DNA of 64,000 nt, taken from an uncultured Collinsella sp. (GTDB lineage Bacteria; Actinomycetota; Coriobacteriia; Coriobacteriales; Coriobacteriaceae). Positions 37,504-45,242 of the stretch are shown here, piece by piece. Numbering within the stretch: position 1 is the first letter of the stretch; each line of letters opens with the position of its first letter. The notes under the pieces are model-generated. The model did not search any database, was not told where the DNA came from, and was given only the letters and a program-made list of their open reading frames with translations. Location of the stretch: the NCBI GenBank assembly GCA_900545745.1, contig URAD01000008.1:10111-74110 (forward strand), in the 5' to 3' direction. The position numbers and the translations under genes are program-made.

Positions 37504-37704
37504 TTACTTGATACCGCGGCCCAAGTCTTCGGCGATTTTGTCTACGCCCTTAAGTGCAACGCACGTCTTTTTGTTGGAGCAATGCCCCGTGCAAACGCCA
37601 CCCTGAGCGCAGTCGGCGCAGGTGCCCTTGCGGTAGATGCGCACGCACACGGCGACAAACGCAACGCCGATAACAGCCAGTACAACAATATCGATAGGTG
37701 CCAT
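37504..37704 (-). CDS. FeoB-associated Cys-rich membrane protein
   Basis: 66-residue protein with one N-terminal membrane helix (IDIVVLAVIGVAFVAVCVRI) and a cytoplasmic tail with five closely spaced cysteines (CADCAQGGVCTGHC then C). This matches the small FeoB-associated family (PF12669 type), thought to help ferrous iron uptake. The ATG at 37704 follows GAGGAGG. It lies downstream of feoB but behind feoB's terminator, so it has its own promoter or depends on read-through. Confidence 0.8.
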   Translation of the reverse strand: MAPIDIVVLAVIGVAFVAVCVRIYRKGTCADCAQGGVCTGHCSNKKTCVALKGVDKIAEDLGRGIK

Positions 37705-37844
37705 AGCAAGCCTCCTCTAGTTAGCCATCACTTACTTTACCCCATTCTCCACCTACCAAAAAGGGACAGGTTTATTTTGGTCGGTTTTATCTGCGGAAAC
37801 GCCACATCTTAACTTCTGGGGCAAAGCAATCTGTCTCCCATGCA

Positions 37845-37877
37845 CAAAAAGCCCGGGGTCGCTGGGACACCCGGGCT
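37845..37877 (-). terminator. Terminator after feoB
   Basis: AGCCCGGG / CCCGGGCT perfect 8-bp stem, followed on the minus strand by TTTTTGTG. It is 30 bp past the feoB stop. Confidence 0.85.
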
Positions 37878-37906
37878 CGTGGAAAGGGGTTAATCCTTAT
37901 TCGGAC

Positions 37907-40234
37907 TTAAGCGGAAACTGCGGCGGAAGCAGCGTTGGTCTCGTCCTCGTCGGTCCATGCATGCTTGGGCATGGGACGGAAGATCTGGAAGAGCATCGCA
38001 ACCAGCAGAACAATGGCCACAACCGTCCAGATACCAAACTGTCCCAACACAAGCAGGTTGTAGAACTGGTTGATGAACAGGCCGATCACCCAAGCGAAGG
38101 CGCACTCGTAGCCGATGGCAATCGCGGTCCACTTGCCGGAGTCCATCTGGTTGCGGATGGTGCCAATGGCGGCAAAGCACGGAGCGCACAGCAGGTTGAA
38201 GGCGCCGAAGGCCACGCAAGCGCCCATGGTGGGGAACATGCCGGCAAACGCGGTCCACAGACTCGGGTCGGTCTCGCCGGCGTCGGCAACGGACAGCAGC
38301 GAGCCAGCGGTAGCGACGACATTCTCCTTGGCGACGAGGCCCGAGACGGTCAGCGCGGTGGCCTGCCAGGTGCTAAAGCCGAGCGGGGCGAAGATCCAGG
38401 CGACCAGGTTACCGAGCATGGCGAGCACGGAGTAGTCCATGAACTCCTCGGGGATACCCTCCATCGCGGGCAAGAAGCCAAAGGCGCCATTGTAGCTGCC
38501 GAAGTTGGACAGGAACCACACCACGACGGTAGAGGCGAAGATGACCGTGCCGGCCTTCTTGATGAAGGCGAAGCAGCGCTCCCACACATGCAGCGCCCAA
38601 GAACGGATCGCCGGGAAGTGGTAGGCAGGCAGCTCCATGACAAACGGCGTGGGACGGCCAGCGAAGAGCTTGGTCTTCTTGAGCATCAGACCCGAGCCGA
38701 TGACGGCAAAGACACCCAGGAAGTAGAAGAGCGGGCTGATCCACGCGGCGGTAGTGGAAGAATCGCCGATGATGGAGCCCATGAGCAGGGCGATGATCGG
38801 CAGCTTAGCGCCACAGGGGATGAACGTGGTGGTCATGACCGTCATGCGGCGGTCCTTCTCGTTCTCGATGGTCTTGGTGGCCATGACGCCAGGGACGCCG
38901 CAGCCCGAGGACACGAGCATGGGGATGAAGGACTTACCGGACAGGCCAAAGCGGCGGAACACGCGGTCCATGATGAAGGCGACGCGGGCCATATAGCCGC
39001 AGTCCTCCAGGAAGGACAGCATGACGAACAGCAGGAACATCTGCGGCACAAAGCCAAAGATGGCACCCAGGCCGCCGACGATACCGTCACAGACGAGCGA
39101 GTCGACCAGGCCACCGTCCTCGGTGCCGCCCGCCACGAGGGCATCGTGCACCATAGTGGTAATACCCGGAACATACGGACCATACTGAGCCGGATCGACC
39201 GAATCAGCATCGTCGCCCGCAGCCTCGACGGCTGCGTCGTAGGCATCGCGGCCCTGACCGAGCACGTACCAGCCGTCGGTGCCGAAGAGCTGGTCGTTGG
39301 TGAAGTCCGTCACCGTGCCGCCCAAGGTAGAAACGGCGATGTAGTACACGCAGAACATGATGACCACAAAGATCGGCAGGCCCAGGATACGATTGGTAAC
39401 CACGCGGTCGATCTTCTCGGAAGTGCTCATCTTGGCCGGAGCCTTGGTGAGGCACTCGTCAATGATGTGGGCAATCACGCCGTAACGTTCACCGGTGATG
39501 ATGGACTCGGCGTCGTCGTCGCAATCCTGCTCGCACTGGGCGACCAGCTGCTCCACGCGAGCGGCCTTCTCCTTGGTGAGGTTGATGAGCTTGCAGGCGT
39601 CCGCGTCGCGCTCAAACAGCTTGACAGCGTAGTAGCGACGCTTGTTGGCGGGAACGCTCGCAGGCAGGTTATTCTCGATGTGGTCCAGAACGTCCTCGAT
39701 GGAGGAATCGAACTTGTGCTCCGGCACCTGGCCCTTAGAAGCAGCGGACTTCTTGACCTGATCGAACAGCTCCGTGATGCCCTTGTTCTTAAGAGCGGAG
39801 ATCATCATGACCGGGCAACCGAGCTTCTTGGAGAGCTTGTCCGTATCGATCTTATCGCCGTTCTTCTCGACCAGGTCGGCCATGTTGAGGGCAACGACCA
39901 CAGGCAGGCCGGTCTCGATAACCTGAAGCGCCAGGTACAGGTTACGCTCAAGGTTGGTGGCATCGACGACTTGGACGACAACATCGGGCTCGCCGCTCAT
40001 GAGGTAATCGCGCGAGCATTGCTCCTCGGGGCTGTAGGGGGAAAGCGAGTAGATGCCAGGGAGGTCCGTGATGGTAACGTTCTTGTCGCTTAGGAGCTTG
40101 GCTTCCTTTTTCTCAACCGTGACGCCGGGCCAGTTGCCAACGTAGCCGTTGGCGCCGGTGATCAGGTTGAAAAGCGTGGTCTTTCCGCAGTTGGGGTTAC
40201 CCGCCAGCGCGACATGGATCTGAGAATCCGCCAT
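37907..40234 (-). CDS. feoB: Ferrous iron transporter FeoB
   Basis: 775-residue Fe2+ permease with an N-terminal G domain: G1 GNPNCGKTT (12-20), switch NWPGVTVE, G3 DLPGIYSLSPYSPEE, G4 NMAD. The GDI helical domain follows, then the membrane region with Gate motifs (VSSGCGVPGVMATKTIENEK, PCGAKLPIIALL) and about eight to ten helices. A loop of about 50 residues rich in Asp/Ala (QGRDAYDAAVEAAGDDADS) follows the second helix and is probably extracellular. The ATG at 40234 follows AAGGA. It is third gene of the feo operon, with two feoA genes before it. Confidence 0.95.
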   Translation of the reverse strand: MADSQIHVALAGNPNCGKTTLFNLITGANGYVGNWPGVTVEKKEAKLLSDKNVTITDLPGIYSLSPYSPEEQCSRDYLMSGEPDVVVQVVDATNLERNLYLALQVIETGLPVVVALNMADLVEKNGDKIDTDKLSKKLGCPVMMISALKNKGITELFDQVKKSAASKGQVPEHKFDSSIEDVLDHIENNLPASVPANKRRYYAVKLFERDADACKLINLTKEKAARVEQLVAQCEQDCDDDAESIITGERYGVIAHIIDECLTKAPAKMSTSEKIDRVVTNRILGLPIFVVIMFCVYYIAVSTLGGTVTDFTNDQLFGTDGWYVLGQGRDAYDAAVEAAGDDADSVDPAQYGPYVPGITTMVHDALVAGGTEDGGLVDSLVCDGIVGGLGAIFGFVPQMFLLFVMLSFLEDCGYMARVAFIMDRVFRRFGLSGKSFIPMLVSSGCGVPGVMATKTIENEKDRRMTVMTTTFIPCGAKLPIIALLMGSIIGDSSTTAAWISPLFYFLGVFAVIGSGLMLKKTKLFAGRPTPFVMELPAYHFPAIRSWALHVWERCFAFIKKAGTVIFASTVVVWFLSNFGSYNGAFGFLPAMEGIPEEFMDYSVLAMLGNLVAWIFAPLGFSTWQATALTVSGLVAKENVVATAGSLLSVADAGETDPSLWTAFAGMFPTMGACVAFGAFNLLCAPCFAAIGTIRNQMDSGKWTAIAIGYECAFAWVIGLFINQFYNLLVLGQFGIWTVVAIVLLVAMLFQIFRPMPKHAWTDEDETNAASAAVSA

Positions 40235-40309
40235 TCAATCCTTCTTCCTTGTGTGCCCGCGCTGCTTTCTCCGCGCAGGCTGGATAATGTGCTTCAAAGA
40301 TGCTGCATT

Positions 40310-40329
40310 AAGTTAGAAAAACCTAACTT
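40310..40329 (-). promoter_or_regulatory. Dyad in the feoA-feoB gap (possible iron box)
   Basis: AAGTTAG and CTAACTT separated by six bases (AAAAAC). It lies 76 bp before the feoB start. The arms resemble half-sites of DtxR/IdeR-type iron regulators (TTAGGTTAG). It could give feoB separate iron control. Confidence 0.4.
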
Positions 40330-40357
40330 TATCTGCACAAATATGCGCCGCGAGTCC

Positions 40358-40579
40358 TTACTGAACCTCGACGACGGCGGCCTCCTCCTTGCGGATGGAA
40401 AGCTCGTAGCCGCGCACGTTGATCTCGACCGGATCACCGAGCGGTGCAACCTTCACCACCTTGAACGAAGTGCCCTTGATGAGCCCCAGGTCCATAAGGT
40501 GGCGGCGAAGCGCACCCTCACCGTGAAGCTTGACGATGGTGGAGCTCTCGCCCACCTTAACGTCACCCAACGTCTTCAT
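40358..40579 (-). CDS. feoA: FeoA-family SH3-like protein (second copy)
   Basis: 73-residue cytosolic partner of FeoB with the SH3-like beta-barrel of FeoA. Landmarks are TIVKLHGEGALRRHLMDLGL and IKGTSFKVVKVAPLGDPVEI, then VRGYELSIRKEEA. The ATG at 40579 follows AAGGGG. It is 39 bp after the first FeoA gene and 123 bp before feoB. This copy has the usual basic/acidic pattern of FeoA. Confidence 0.9.
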   Translation of the reverse strand: MKTLGDVKVGESSTIVKLHGEGALRRHLMDLGLIKGTSFKVVKVAPLGDPVEINVRGYELSIRKEEAAVVEVQ

Positions 40580-40618
40580 CCTCTTGTCCCCCTTTCGGTT
40601 TTTATGAAATGCTGCAGA

Positions 40619-40861
40619 CTAGCCGACGGTCATGATGTGCATGGCAACCTTGGAATCGATACCAAAGCGTGCGCCCAGCACAGTGACGATGATATTGGCG
40701 CCACTCGAGCTCACCACGTGGATTTCGCTGCCCTCGACAAAGCCGAGGTCCTTGAGGTGGTGTTTCATGTCCTCATTGCCCTTTACACGGGACACGCGTA
40801 CGGTTTCGCCCGCTTTTACCATCGAAAGCGGCATGGCCGGCATCTGCGGTCCGCAAGACAT
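40619..40861 (-). CDS. FeoA-family protein (first copy)
   Basis: 80-residue FeoA homologue (PLSMVKAGETVRVSRVKGNE, HHLKDLGFVEGSEIHVVSS). It opens with MSCGPQMPAMPLSM, an N-terminal extension with a cysteine. Tandem FeoA proteins are common in anaerobes, and one may act as a regulator of the FeoB GTPase. It is first gene of the operon and lies 43 bp after the large inverted repeat at 40904. Confidence 0.88.
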   Translation of the reverse strand: MSCGPQMPAMPLSMVKAGETVRVSRVKGNEDMKHHLKDLGFVEGSEIHVVSSSGANIIVTVLGARFGIDSKVAMHIMTVG

Positions 40862-40903
40862 GAGTGGCTCCTAACGTCAGTTCGTCCTCAACATCGACGC
40901 GAT

Positions 40904-40957
40904 AAAAGTTAACCACGTCTATGTTCGCTTTAGTAAACTAACACGTGGTTAACTTTT
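40904..40957 (-). promoter_or_regulatory. Perfect 15-bp inverted repeat upstream of the feo operon
   Basis: AAAAGTTAACCACGT (40904-40918) is repeated exactly in inverted form at 40943-40957, with a 24-bp spacer. A subset of the right half (AACTAACACGTGGTTAACTT) is itself nearly symmetrical. Placed just ahead of the first feoA gene, it is a good candidate operator for a metal-sensing repressor, possibly two dimers bound two turns apart. No regulator gene adjoins. Confidence 0.6.
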
Positions 40958-41003
40958 TGGAAAGGGTCCCCGTTCAGATTTCGAAAAAGTTTCCTATACG
41001 AAA

Positions 41004-41041
41004 CAAAAGGGCGCGGCAAAGGACCATCCTTTACCACGCCC
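41004..41041 (-). terminator. Terminator after the HPr gene
   Basis: GGGCGCGGCAAAGG / CCTTTACCACGCCC, 14 bp with two mismatches, followed on the minus strand by TTTTGTTTCG. It lies 9 bp past the stop. Confidence 0.8.
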
Positions 41042-41049
41042 TGTCATGC

Positions 41050-41298
41050 TTAAAGCGAGAGATTTCTGATCGATGTGACACAGGAGGCCTCATCTACGCC
41101 CGAAACGCGGAAGATGATGTCCTCGCCGCACTCGCCGTAGAGAGCCATGAGTCCCATGACATCGCGGCCATCCGTGTGGCGGTCGCCAATCGAAACCGAC
41201 ACGTCACTACGGTGCTTGGCAATGATGTCATAGAGCAGCGCAACCGGGCGGGCGTGAAGTCCCAACGGATCTTTAATCGTCTTTGTAAACTCGACCAT
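41050..41298 (-). CDS. HPr-family phosphocarrier with natural Asp at position 46
   Basis: 82-residue HPr-like protein of the phosphotransferase system. The active-site His15 is in LGLHARPVALL, as in true HPr. The regulatory serine at 46 of Firmicutes HPr (in KSIMGVM) is replaced by aspartate: GRDVMGLMAL, residue 46 by direct count. An Asp there resembles the phosphoserine form. The ATG at 41298 has GGGAGGGG upstream; the longer frame to 41427 runs into repeats. No Enzyme I or EII gene is nearby. It could be PTS HPr or an HPr-like regulator; the catalytic histidine favours phosphotransfer. Confidence 0.87.
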   Translation of the reverse strand: MVEFTKTIKDPLGLHARPVALLYDIIAKHRSDVSVSIGDRHTDGRDVMGLMALYGECGEDIIFRVSGVDEASCVTSIRNLSL

Positions 41299-41382
41299 GT
41301 CCCCTCCCACGACATCGCACATTCGGCCGGCAAAACCCAGCCACGTGGTAGTTATTGTAGCGTTAGATGCTTGTCGAGGGCG

Positions 41383-41565
41383 GGACGGAAACCGCATCCC
41401 GCTTCGAGCGTCTACGATGGGACACATTTTCCGCCAGAAGGCTCAATCGGAAAGTGCAACCCGTTATTTGGCTGGATTCTGGGTCGCAGTTTCCGCTGAG
41501 CGACCCTGGCGGAAAGTACATCCCATTCTGGACGCAAATTCCGGGATGCAGTTTCCTCGACGTCC
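41383..41565. repeat. Four-unit nested inverted repeat
   Basis: A 180-bp palindrome in which a core like GGAAACTGCGACCC appears four times: twice on each strand (GGAAACCGCATCCC near 41387, GGAAAGTGCAACCC near 41440, and reversed near 41482-41500 and 41541-41555). Outer arms also share CGCCAGAA-type words. The result is one large hairpin with two self-similar halves. It fills the gap between aspS and the HPr gene. Confidence 0.65.
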
Positions 41566-41595
41566 GGTCACCCCATGCCCTCACAACCTCGGCGC

Positions 41596-41632
41596 ATAAA
41601 AAACGAGGGAAGGCACGCGTCCTTCCCTCGTT
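41596..41632 (-). terminator. Terminator after aspS
   Basis: AACGAGGGAAGG / CCTTCCCTCGTT, a perfect 12-bp stem, with TTTTTTATG after it on the minus strand. It is 24 bp past the stop. Confidence 0.9.
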
Positions 41633-41655
41633 GCGGGCAATATGTAGCCGCTTGC

Positions 41656-43443
41656 CTACATCAGGCGCAGGCTGACGTCCTTGAGCTGGGCGCCAGAAAC
41701 GGCACTCGGGGCGCCCGACATGAGGTCGGAGCCGCTGGCCGTCTTGGGGAACGCCATGACGTCACGGATGGAGTCGGAGCCGGTGAGCAACATGCACACG
41801 CGGTCCAGACCCAGAGCGAAACCGCCCATCGGGGGCGCACCAAACTTGAGCGCCTCCATGAGGAAGCCAAACTGAGACTCGGCGCGCTCCTCGGTAAAGC
41901 CCAGGAGCTTGAGCATGGACATCTGCATCTCGGCGTTGTGGATACGCATACCACCGCCGCCGGCCTCAAAGCCGTCCATGACAAAGTCGTAGGTGCAAGA
42001 ACCGGCCGCCAACGGGTCGGCCTCGATCTTGGCGATGTCGGTCTCGGTCGGCAGGGTGAAGGGCTGATGCTCGGCAGCGTAGGCCTTGCGGTCCTCATCC
42101 CAGTGGAACAGCGGGAAGTTGACGACCCACAGGAAGTCGTGGCCCTCGCGCTTGATCTCGAGCGCATTGGCCATGTGCGAACGCATACCGCCCAGGATCT
42201 CATCAGAAAGCAGGCGCGGGCCGGCGGCGAACATCACAAGGTCGCCGGGCTCGACGTCCATGCGCTCGCGCAGAGCCGCCATCTCCTCGTCCGAGAAGAA
42301 CTTGACGATGGGGCTGTTGATGGAACCGTCCTCGCGGAAGGCGATCCAGGCCAGGCCCTTGGCGCCAAACGTGGAGGCCACGCCGGCGAGCTTATCGATC
42401 TTGGCACGCGCCCAGGCACCGGCGCCCTTGGCGTTGATGGCCTTGACGACAGAGCCCTCCTCGTTCGCAGCGGTCGCGAAGACCTTGAACTTGGAGTTGG
42501 CAAAGATGTCGGTCAGGTCGACCAGGTGCATGCCATAGCGGGTATCGGGCTTGTCGGAGCCATAGGTGTCCATGGCATCCCAGTAGTTCATGCGACGCAG
42601 CGGCGTGGGCATCTCGACACCCATGCGACCGAAGGCATCGGCAAGAACCTCTTCGAGCGCGCTCATGACATCGTTCTGGTCCACGAAGGACATCTCGATA
42701 TCGACCTGGGTGAACTCGGGCTGACGGTCGGCACGCAGGTCCTCGTCGCGGAAGCACTTGGCAACCTGGTAGTAGCGCTCGACGCCACCGACCATGAGCA
42801 GCTGCTTCAGGAGCTGCGGGGACTGCGGCAGGGCGTAGAAGTTGCCCGGCTGGATGCGGCTGGGGACGATGAAGTCGCGGGCGCCCTCGGGAGTGGACTT
42901 GAACAGGGAGGGCGTCTCGACCTCCATGAACTCACGGTTGTGCAGCGCCTCGCGAATGGCAAAGGTAAAGTCGGAGCGCAGCTTGAGGTTGGCCATCATC
43001 TCGGGACGACGGAGGTCCAGATAGCGATAGCGCAGACGGGTGTCCTCGCTCGTCTCGATGCCGTCCTCGATCTGGAACGGCGGGGTGACGGACGTGTTGA
43101 GAACCTCGGCGTGGTCGGTCAGGACCTCGATCTCGCCGGTCGCGAGCTTGGTGTTGGTGGTCTCCTCGCCACGGGAGCGCACGACGCCGTGGATCTTGAT
43201 GGGCCACTCGGGACGCATGGTCTCGGCGATCTTAAAGGCGTCGCCGTCGGAGTGCTCGGGGTCGAAGGTGAGCTGCGTGATGCCCTCGCGGTCGCGAAGA
43301 TCGCAGAAGATAAGGCCGCCGTGGTCGCGGCGACGGCTCACCCAACCGGTGAGGGTGACCTCTTCGCCCACGTTCTCGCGGCGAAGCTCGCCGCAGGTAC
43401 GGGTGTGCATGGAATGCTCGTCGATGGGACGGGTCTGGCTCAT
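41656..43443 (-). CDS. aspS: Aspartyl-tRNA synthetase
   Basis: Class II synthetase charging tRNA with aspartate, 595 residues, the bacterial size. The N-terminal OB anticodon-binding fold (VTLTGWVSRRRDHGGLIFCD) is followed by motif 2 (CFRDEDLRADRQPEFTQ), the bacterial GAD insertion (around 290-410) and motif 3 (FALGLDRVCMLLTG). The ATG at 43443 has AAAGGAGG about 9 bp upstream. Whether it also charges tRNA-Asn was not judged. It is monocistronic with its own terminator. Confidence 0.95.
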   Translation of the reverse strand: MSQTRPIDEHSMHTRTCGELRRENVGEEVTLTGWVSRRRDHGGLIFCDLRDREGITQLTFDPEHSDGDAFKIAETMRPEWPIKIHGVVRSRGEETTNTKLATGEIEVLTDHAEVLNTSVTPPFQIEDGIETSEDTRLRYRYLDLRRPEMMANLKLRSDFTFAIREALHNREFMEVETPSLFKSTPEGARDFIVPSRIQPGNFYALPQSPQLLKQLLMVGGVERYYQVAKCFRDEDLRADRQPEFTQVDIEMSFVDQNDVMSALEEVLADAFGRMGVEMPTPLRRMNYWDAMDTYGSDKPDTRYGMHLVDLTDIFANSKFKVFATAANEEGSVVKAINAKGAGAWARAKIDKLAGVASTFGAKGLAWIAFREDGSINSPIVKFFSDEEMAALRERMDVEPGDLVMFAAGPRLLSDEILGGMRSHMANALEIKREGHDFLWVVNFPLFHWDEDRKAYAAEHQPFTLPTETDIAKIEADPLAAGSCTYDFVMDGFEAGGGGMRIHNAEMQMSMLKLLGFTEERAESQFGFLMEALKFGAPPMGGFALGLDRVCMLLTGSDSIRDVMAFPKTASGSDLMSGAPSAVSGAQLKDVSLRLM

Positions 43444-43699
43444 ACCAGTGATCCTCCTTTATGGATCTGTGCCGCCCCGTGTCGTTCCGGGCGGCGTCGT
43501 ACAGATTTGCCCAGCCTGCGTAAACCGCGCAGCCAGACATGGCGTCCTATCTTATCGCACCTGTGTCGATGTGCCGCGGAAAAGTAGCTCCTGCCCAAAG
43601 ACTTGACGGAGACGAAACAATTGACGCGCCGCGGCACCCGCCCGCGCTCGTCACGTGCGACAATATGCCCCAATAAAACAGCACTTGGAAAGGCCCGTC

Positions 43700-44335
43700 A
43701 TGACTGCACGCCTCATCGTTATGGATATCGACTCCACGCTCATCAACCAGGAGGTCATCGACCTGTTGGGCGAAGAGGCCGGCGTAGGCGAACAGGTGGC
43801 ACAGATCACCGAACGCGCCATGCGCGGCGAGCTGGACTTTAAGCAAGCGCTCGTGGAGCGCGTGGGGCTGCTCGCCGGCTTGGACGACAGCGTGTTCGAG
43901 CGCACCTTTGAGCGCGTGACGTTTACCCCCGGCGCGCTGGAGCTTGTGCGCTCGGCACACAGCAAGGGCTGGAAGGTCGGCGTGGTGAGCGGCGGCTTCC
44001 ACGAGGTCGCCGACAAGATCGCGGCCGCCGCGGGCATCGATTTTTGCCTGGCCAACCGTCTGGAAGTCGTGGACGGCAAGCTCACGGGTAAGCTGGCGGC
44101 AGACATTGTGACCAAGGAATCCAAGCTCATTCAGCTGCTAGATTGGGCGGTTGAGTGCGGTGTCGACATGGCCCACACCGTCGCGATCGGCGACGGCGCC
44201 AATGACATCCCCATGATTCAGGCCGCGGGCACGGGCATCGCGTTTTGCGCCAAGCCCAAGACGCGCGAAGCCGCCCCGTTTGCCATCGACGAGCGCAACC
44301 TGATGCTCGCCATGGACATCATCCTGCGCGACTAG
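43700..44335 (+). CDS. serB: Phosphoserine phosphatase SerB-like HAD enzyme
   Basis: 211-residue HAD-IB phosphatase expected to release serine from phosphoserine. Motif I DIDSTLI (DxDxT), motif II VVSGGF, the lysine before KESKLIQLL and motif IV GDGANDIPMIQAAGTGIAF are all present. It lacks the N-terminal ACT-like extension of E. coli SerB. The ATG at 43700 follows GGAAAGG; an upstream in-frame start at 43655 lacks a site. In the 256 bp between aspS and this gene no clear promoter or palindrome was found. Confidence 0.9.
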   Translation: MTARLIVMDIDSTLINQEVIDLLGEEAGVGEQVAQITERAMRGELDFKQALVERVGLLAGLDDSVFERTFERVTFTPGALELVRSAHSKGWKVGVVSGGFHEVADKIAAAAGIDFCLANRLEVVDGKLTGKLAADIVTKESKLIQLLDWAVECGVDMAHTVAIGDGANDIPMIQAAGTGIAFCAKPKTREAAPFAIDERNLMLAMDIILRD

Positions 44336-44371
44336 CCGATCCGTCTAACAATTGAATCAGTCTGTCCTATA

Positions 44372-44405
44372 GTTTCCGAACAATTTTGTCTTAGTGTTCG
44401 GAAAC
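44372..44405 (+). promoter_or_regulatory. Inverted repeat at the larB promoter
   Basis: GTTTCCGAACA and its exact complement TGTTCGGAAAC are 12 bp apart. The right arm overlaps a weak -35-like TTCGGA, 18 bp ahead of a -10-like TAGACT (44421). This arrangement fits a repressor operator for larB-larC-tetR. The TetR-family protein encoded at the end of the operon is the obvious candidate. Confidence 0.55.
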
Positions 44406-44449
44406 ATACCCTTTGAGTGCTAGACTTTGCGCCGTCGAAGGGAACATAT

Positions 44450-45232
44450 ATGGATAAGCGAGATCTTGAGCAGTTGCTGAGCGATGTTGCCGGCGGAGCA
44501 GTCGCCCCGGCAGACGCCCTCACGCGCATCCAGACGGCACCAACCGCCGATCTGGGTTTTGCGCAGCTCGATCTTTCGCGCGGGGTGCGCCAGGGAGCCG
44601 GCGAGGTTGTCTACGGTGCCGGTAAAACCGCCGAGCAGATTGCCGCCATTATCAAAGCACTGCGCGATGCCGGTCAGGAGCGCATCCTGGTCACGCGCCT
44701 GGATGCCAAAAAGGCAGCCCGCACCTCGGAGCTCCTCGACAACGACATCGACCTGGGATATGTCCCGGACGCGCAGCTCGCCCTCGTGGGCGGCAAGCCC
44801 TCCCCCACCGGCAACGGACGCATCGTCGTCGCCTGCGCCGGCACGAGCGACTTGCCCGTCGCCGAAGAAGCCGCGTTGACGGCCGAGTTCTATGGCAACG
44901 AGGTCGACCGCCTCTACGACGTAGGCGTCGCCGGCCTGCACCGTCTGCTCGCGCATGCCGAGGAACTTGCCCAGGCGCAGGTGGTCATCGCCATCGCCGG
45001 CATGGAGGGCGCGCTGGCGAGCGTTATCGGCGGTCTGGTGAGCTGTCCGGTCATCGCCGTTCCCACCAGCGTTGGCTACGGCGCAAGTTTTGGTGGCGTA
45101 GCTGCACTGCTCGCCATGCTCAACTCCTGTGCCAGCGGCGTTTCGGTCGTCAATATCGACAACGGCTTTGGCGCCGCCTACCAGGCAAGTCTTATCAATC
45201 ATCTGAGCGCCGGCACACCCCGCGCCCGCTAA
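44450..45232 (+). CDS. larB: LarB, nickel-pincer cofactor carboxylase/hydrolase
   Basis: 260-residue enzyme of the nickel-pincer nucleotide (NPN) pathway. LarB carboxylates nicotinic acid adenine dinucleotide and cleaves the pyrophosphate. The PurE-like C-terminal half is clear: GRIVVACAGTSDLPVAEEAA, VAGLHRLLAH, IAGMEGALASVIGGL and AVPTSVGYGASFGGVAALL. The ATG at 44450 follows GAAGGG, with larC 10 bp downstream. Confidence 0.92.
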   Translation: MDKRDLEQLLSDVAGGAVAPADALTRIQTAPTADLGFAQLDLSRGVRQGAGEVVYGAGKTAEQIAAIIKALRDAGQERILVTRLDAKKAARTSELLDNDIDLGYVPDAQLALVGGKPSPTGNGRIVVACAGTSDLPVAEEAALTAEFYGNEVDRLYDVGVAGLHRLLAHAEELAQAQVVIAIAGMEGALASVIGGLVSCPVIAVPTSVGYGASFGGVAALLAMLNSCASGVSVVNIDNGFGAAYQASLINHLSAGTPRAR

Positions 45233-45242
45233 GGAGCATTCC

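Noticed and set aside
37961..40093. 710-codon plus-strand frame opposite feoB
   Set aside because: Shadow of feoB, which has intact G-domain and gate motifs.
41575..43587. 670-codon plus-strand frame opposite aspS
   Set aside because: Shadow of aspS; no domain recognisable.
44336..44410. Inverted repeat before larB as a serB terminator
   Set aside because: The stem (11 bp) is AT/GC mixed with no T-run after it on the plus strand, and it overlaps a promoter-like -35, so an operator reading is preferred.
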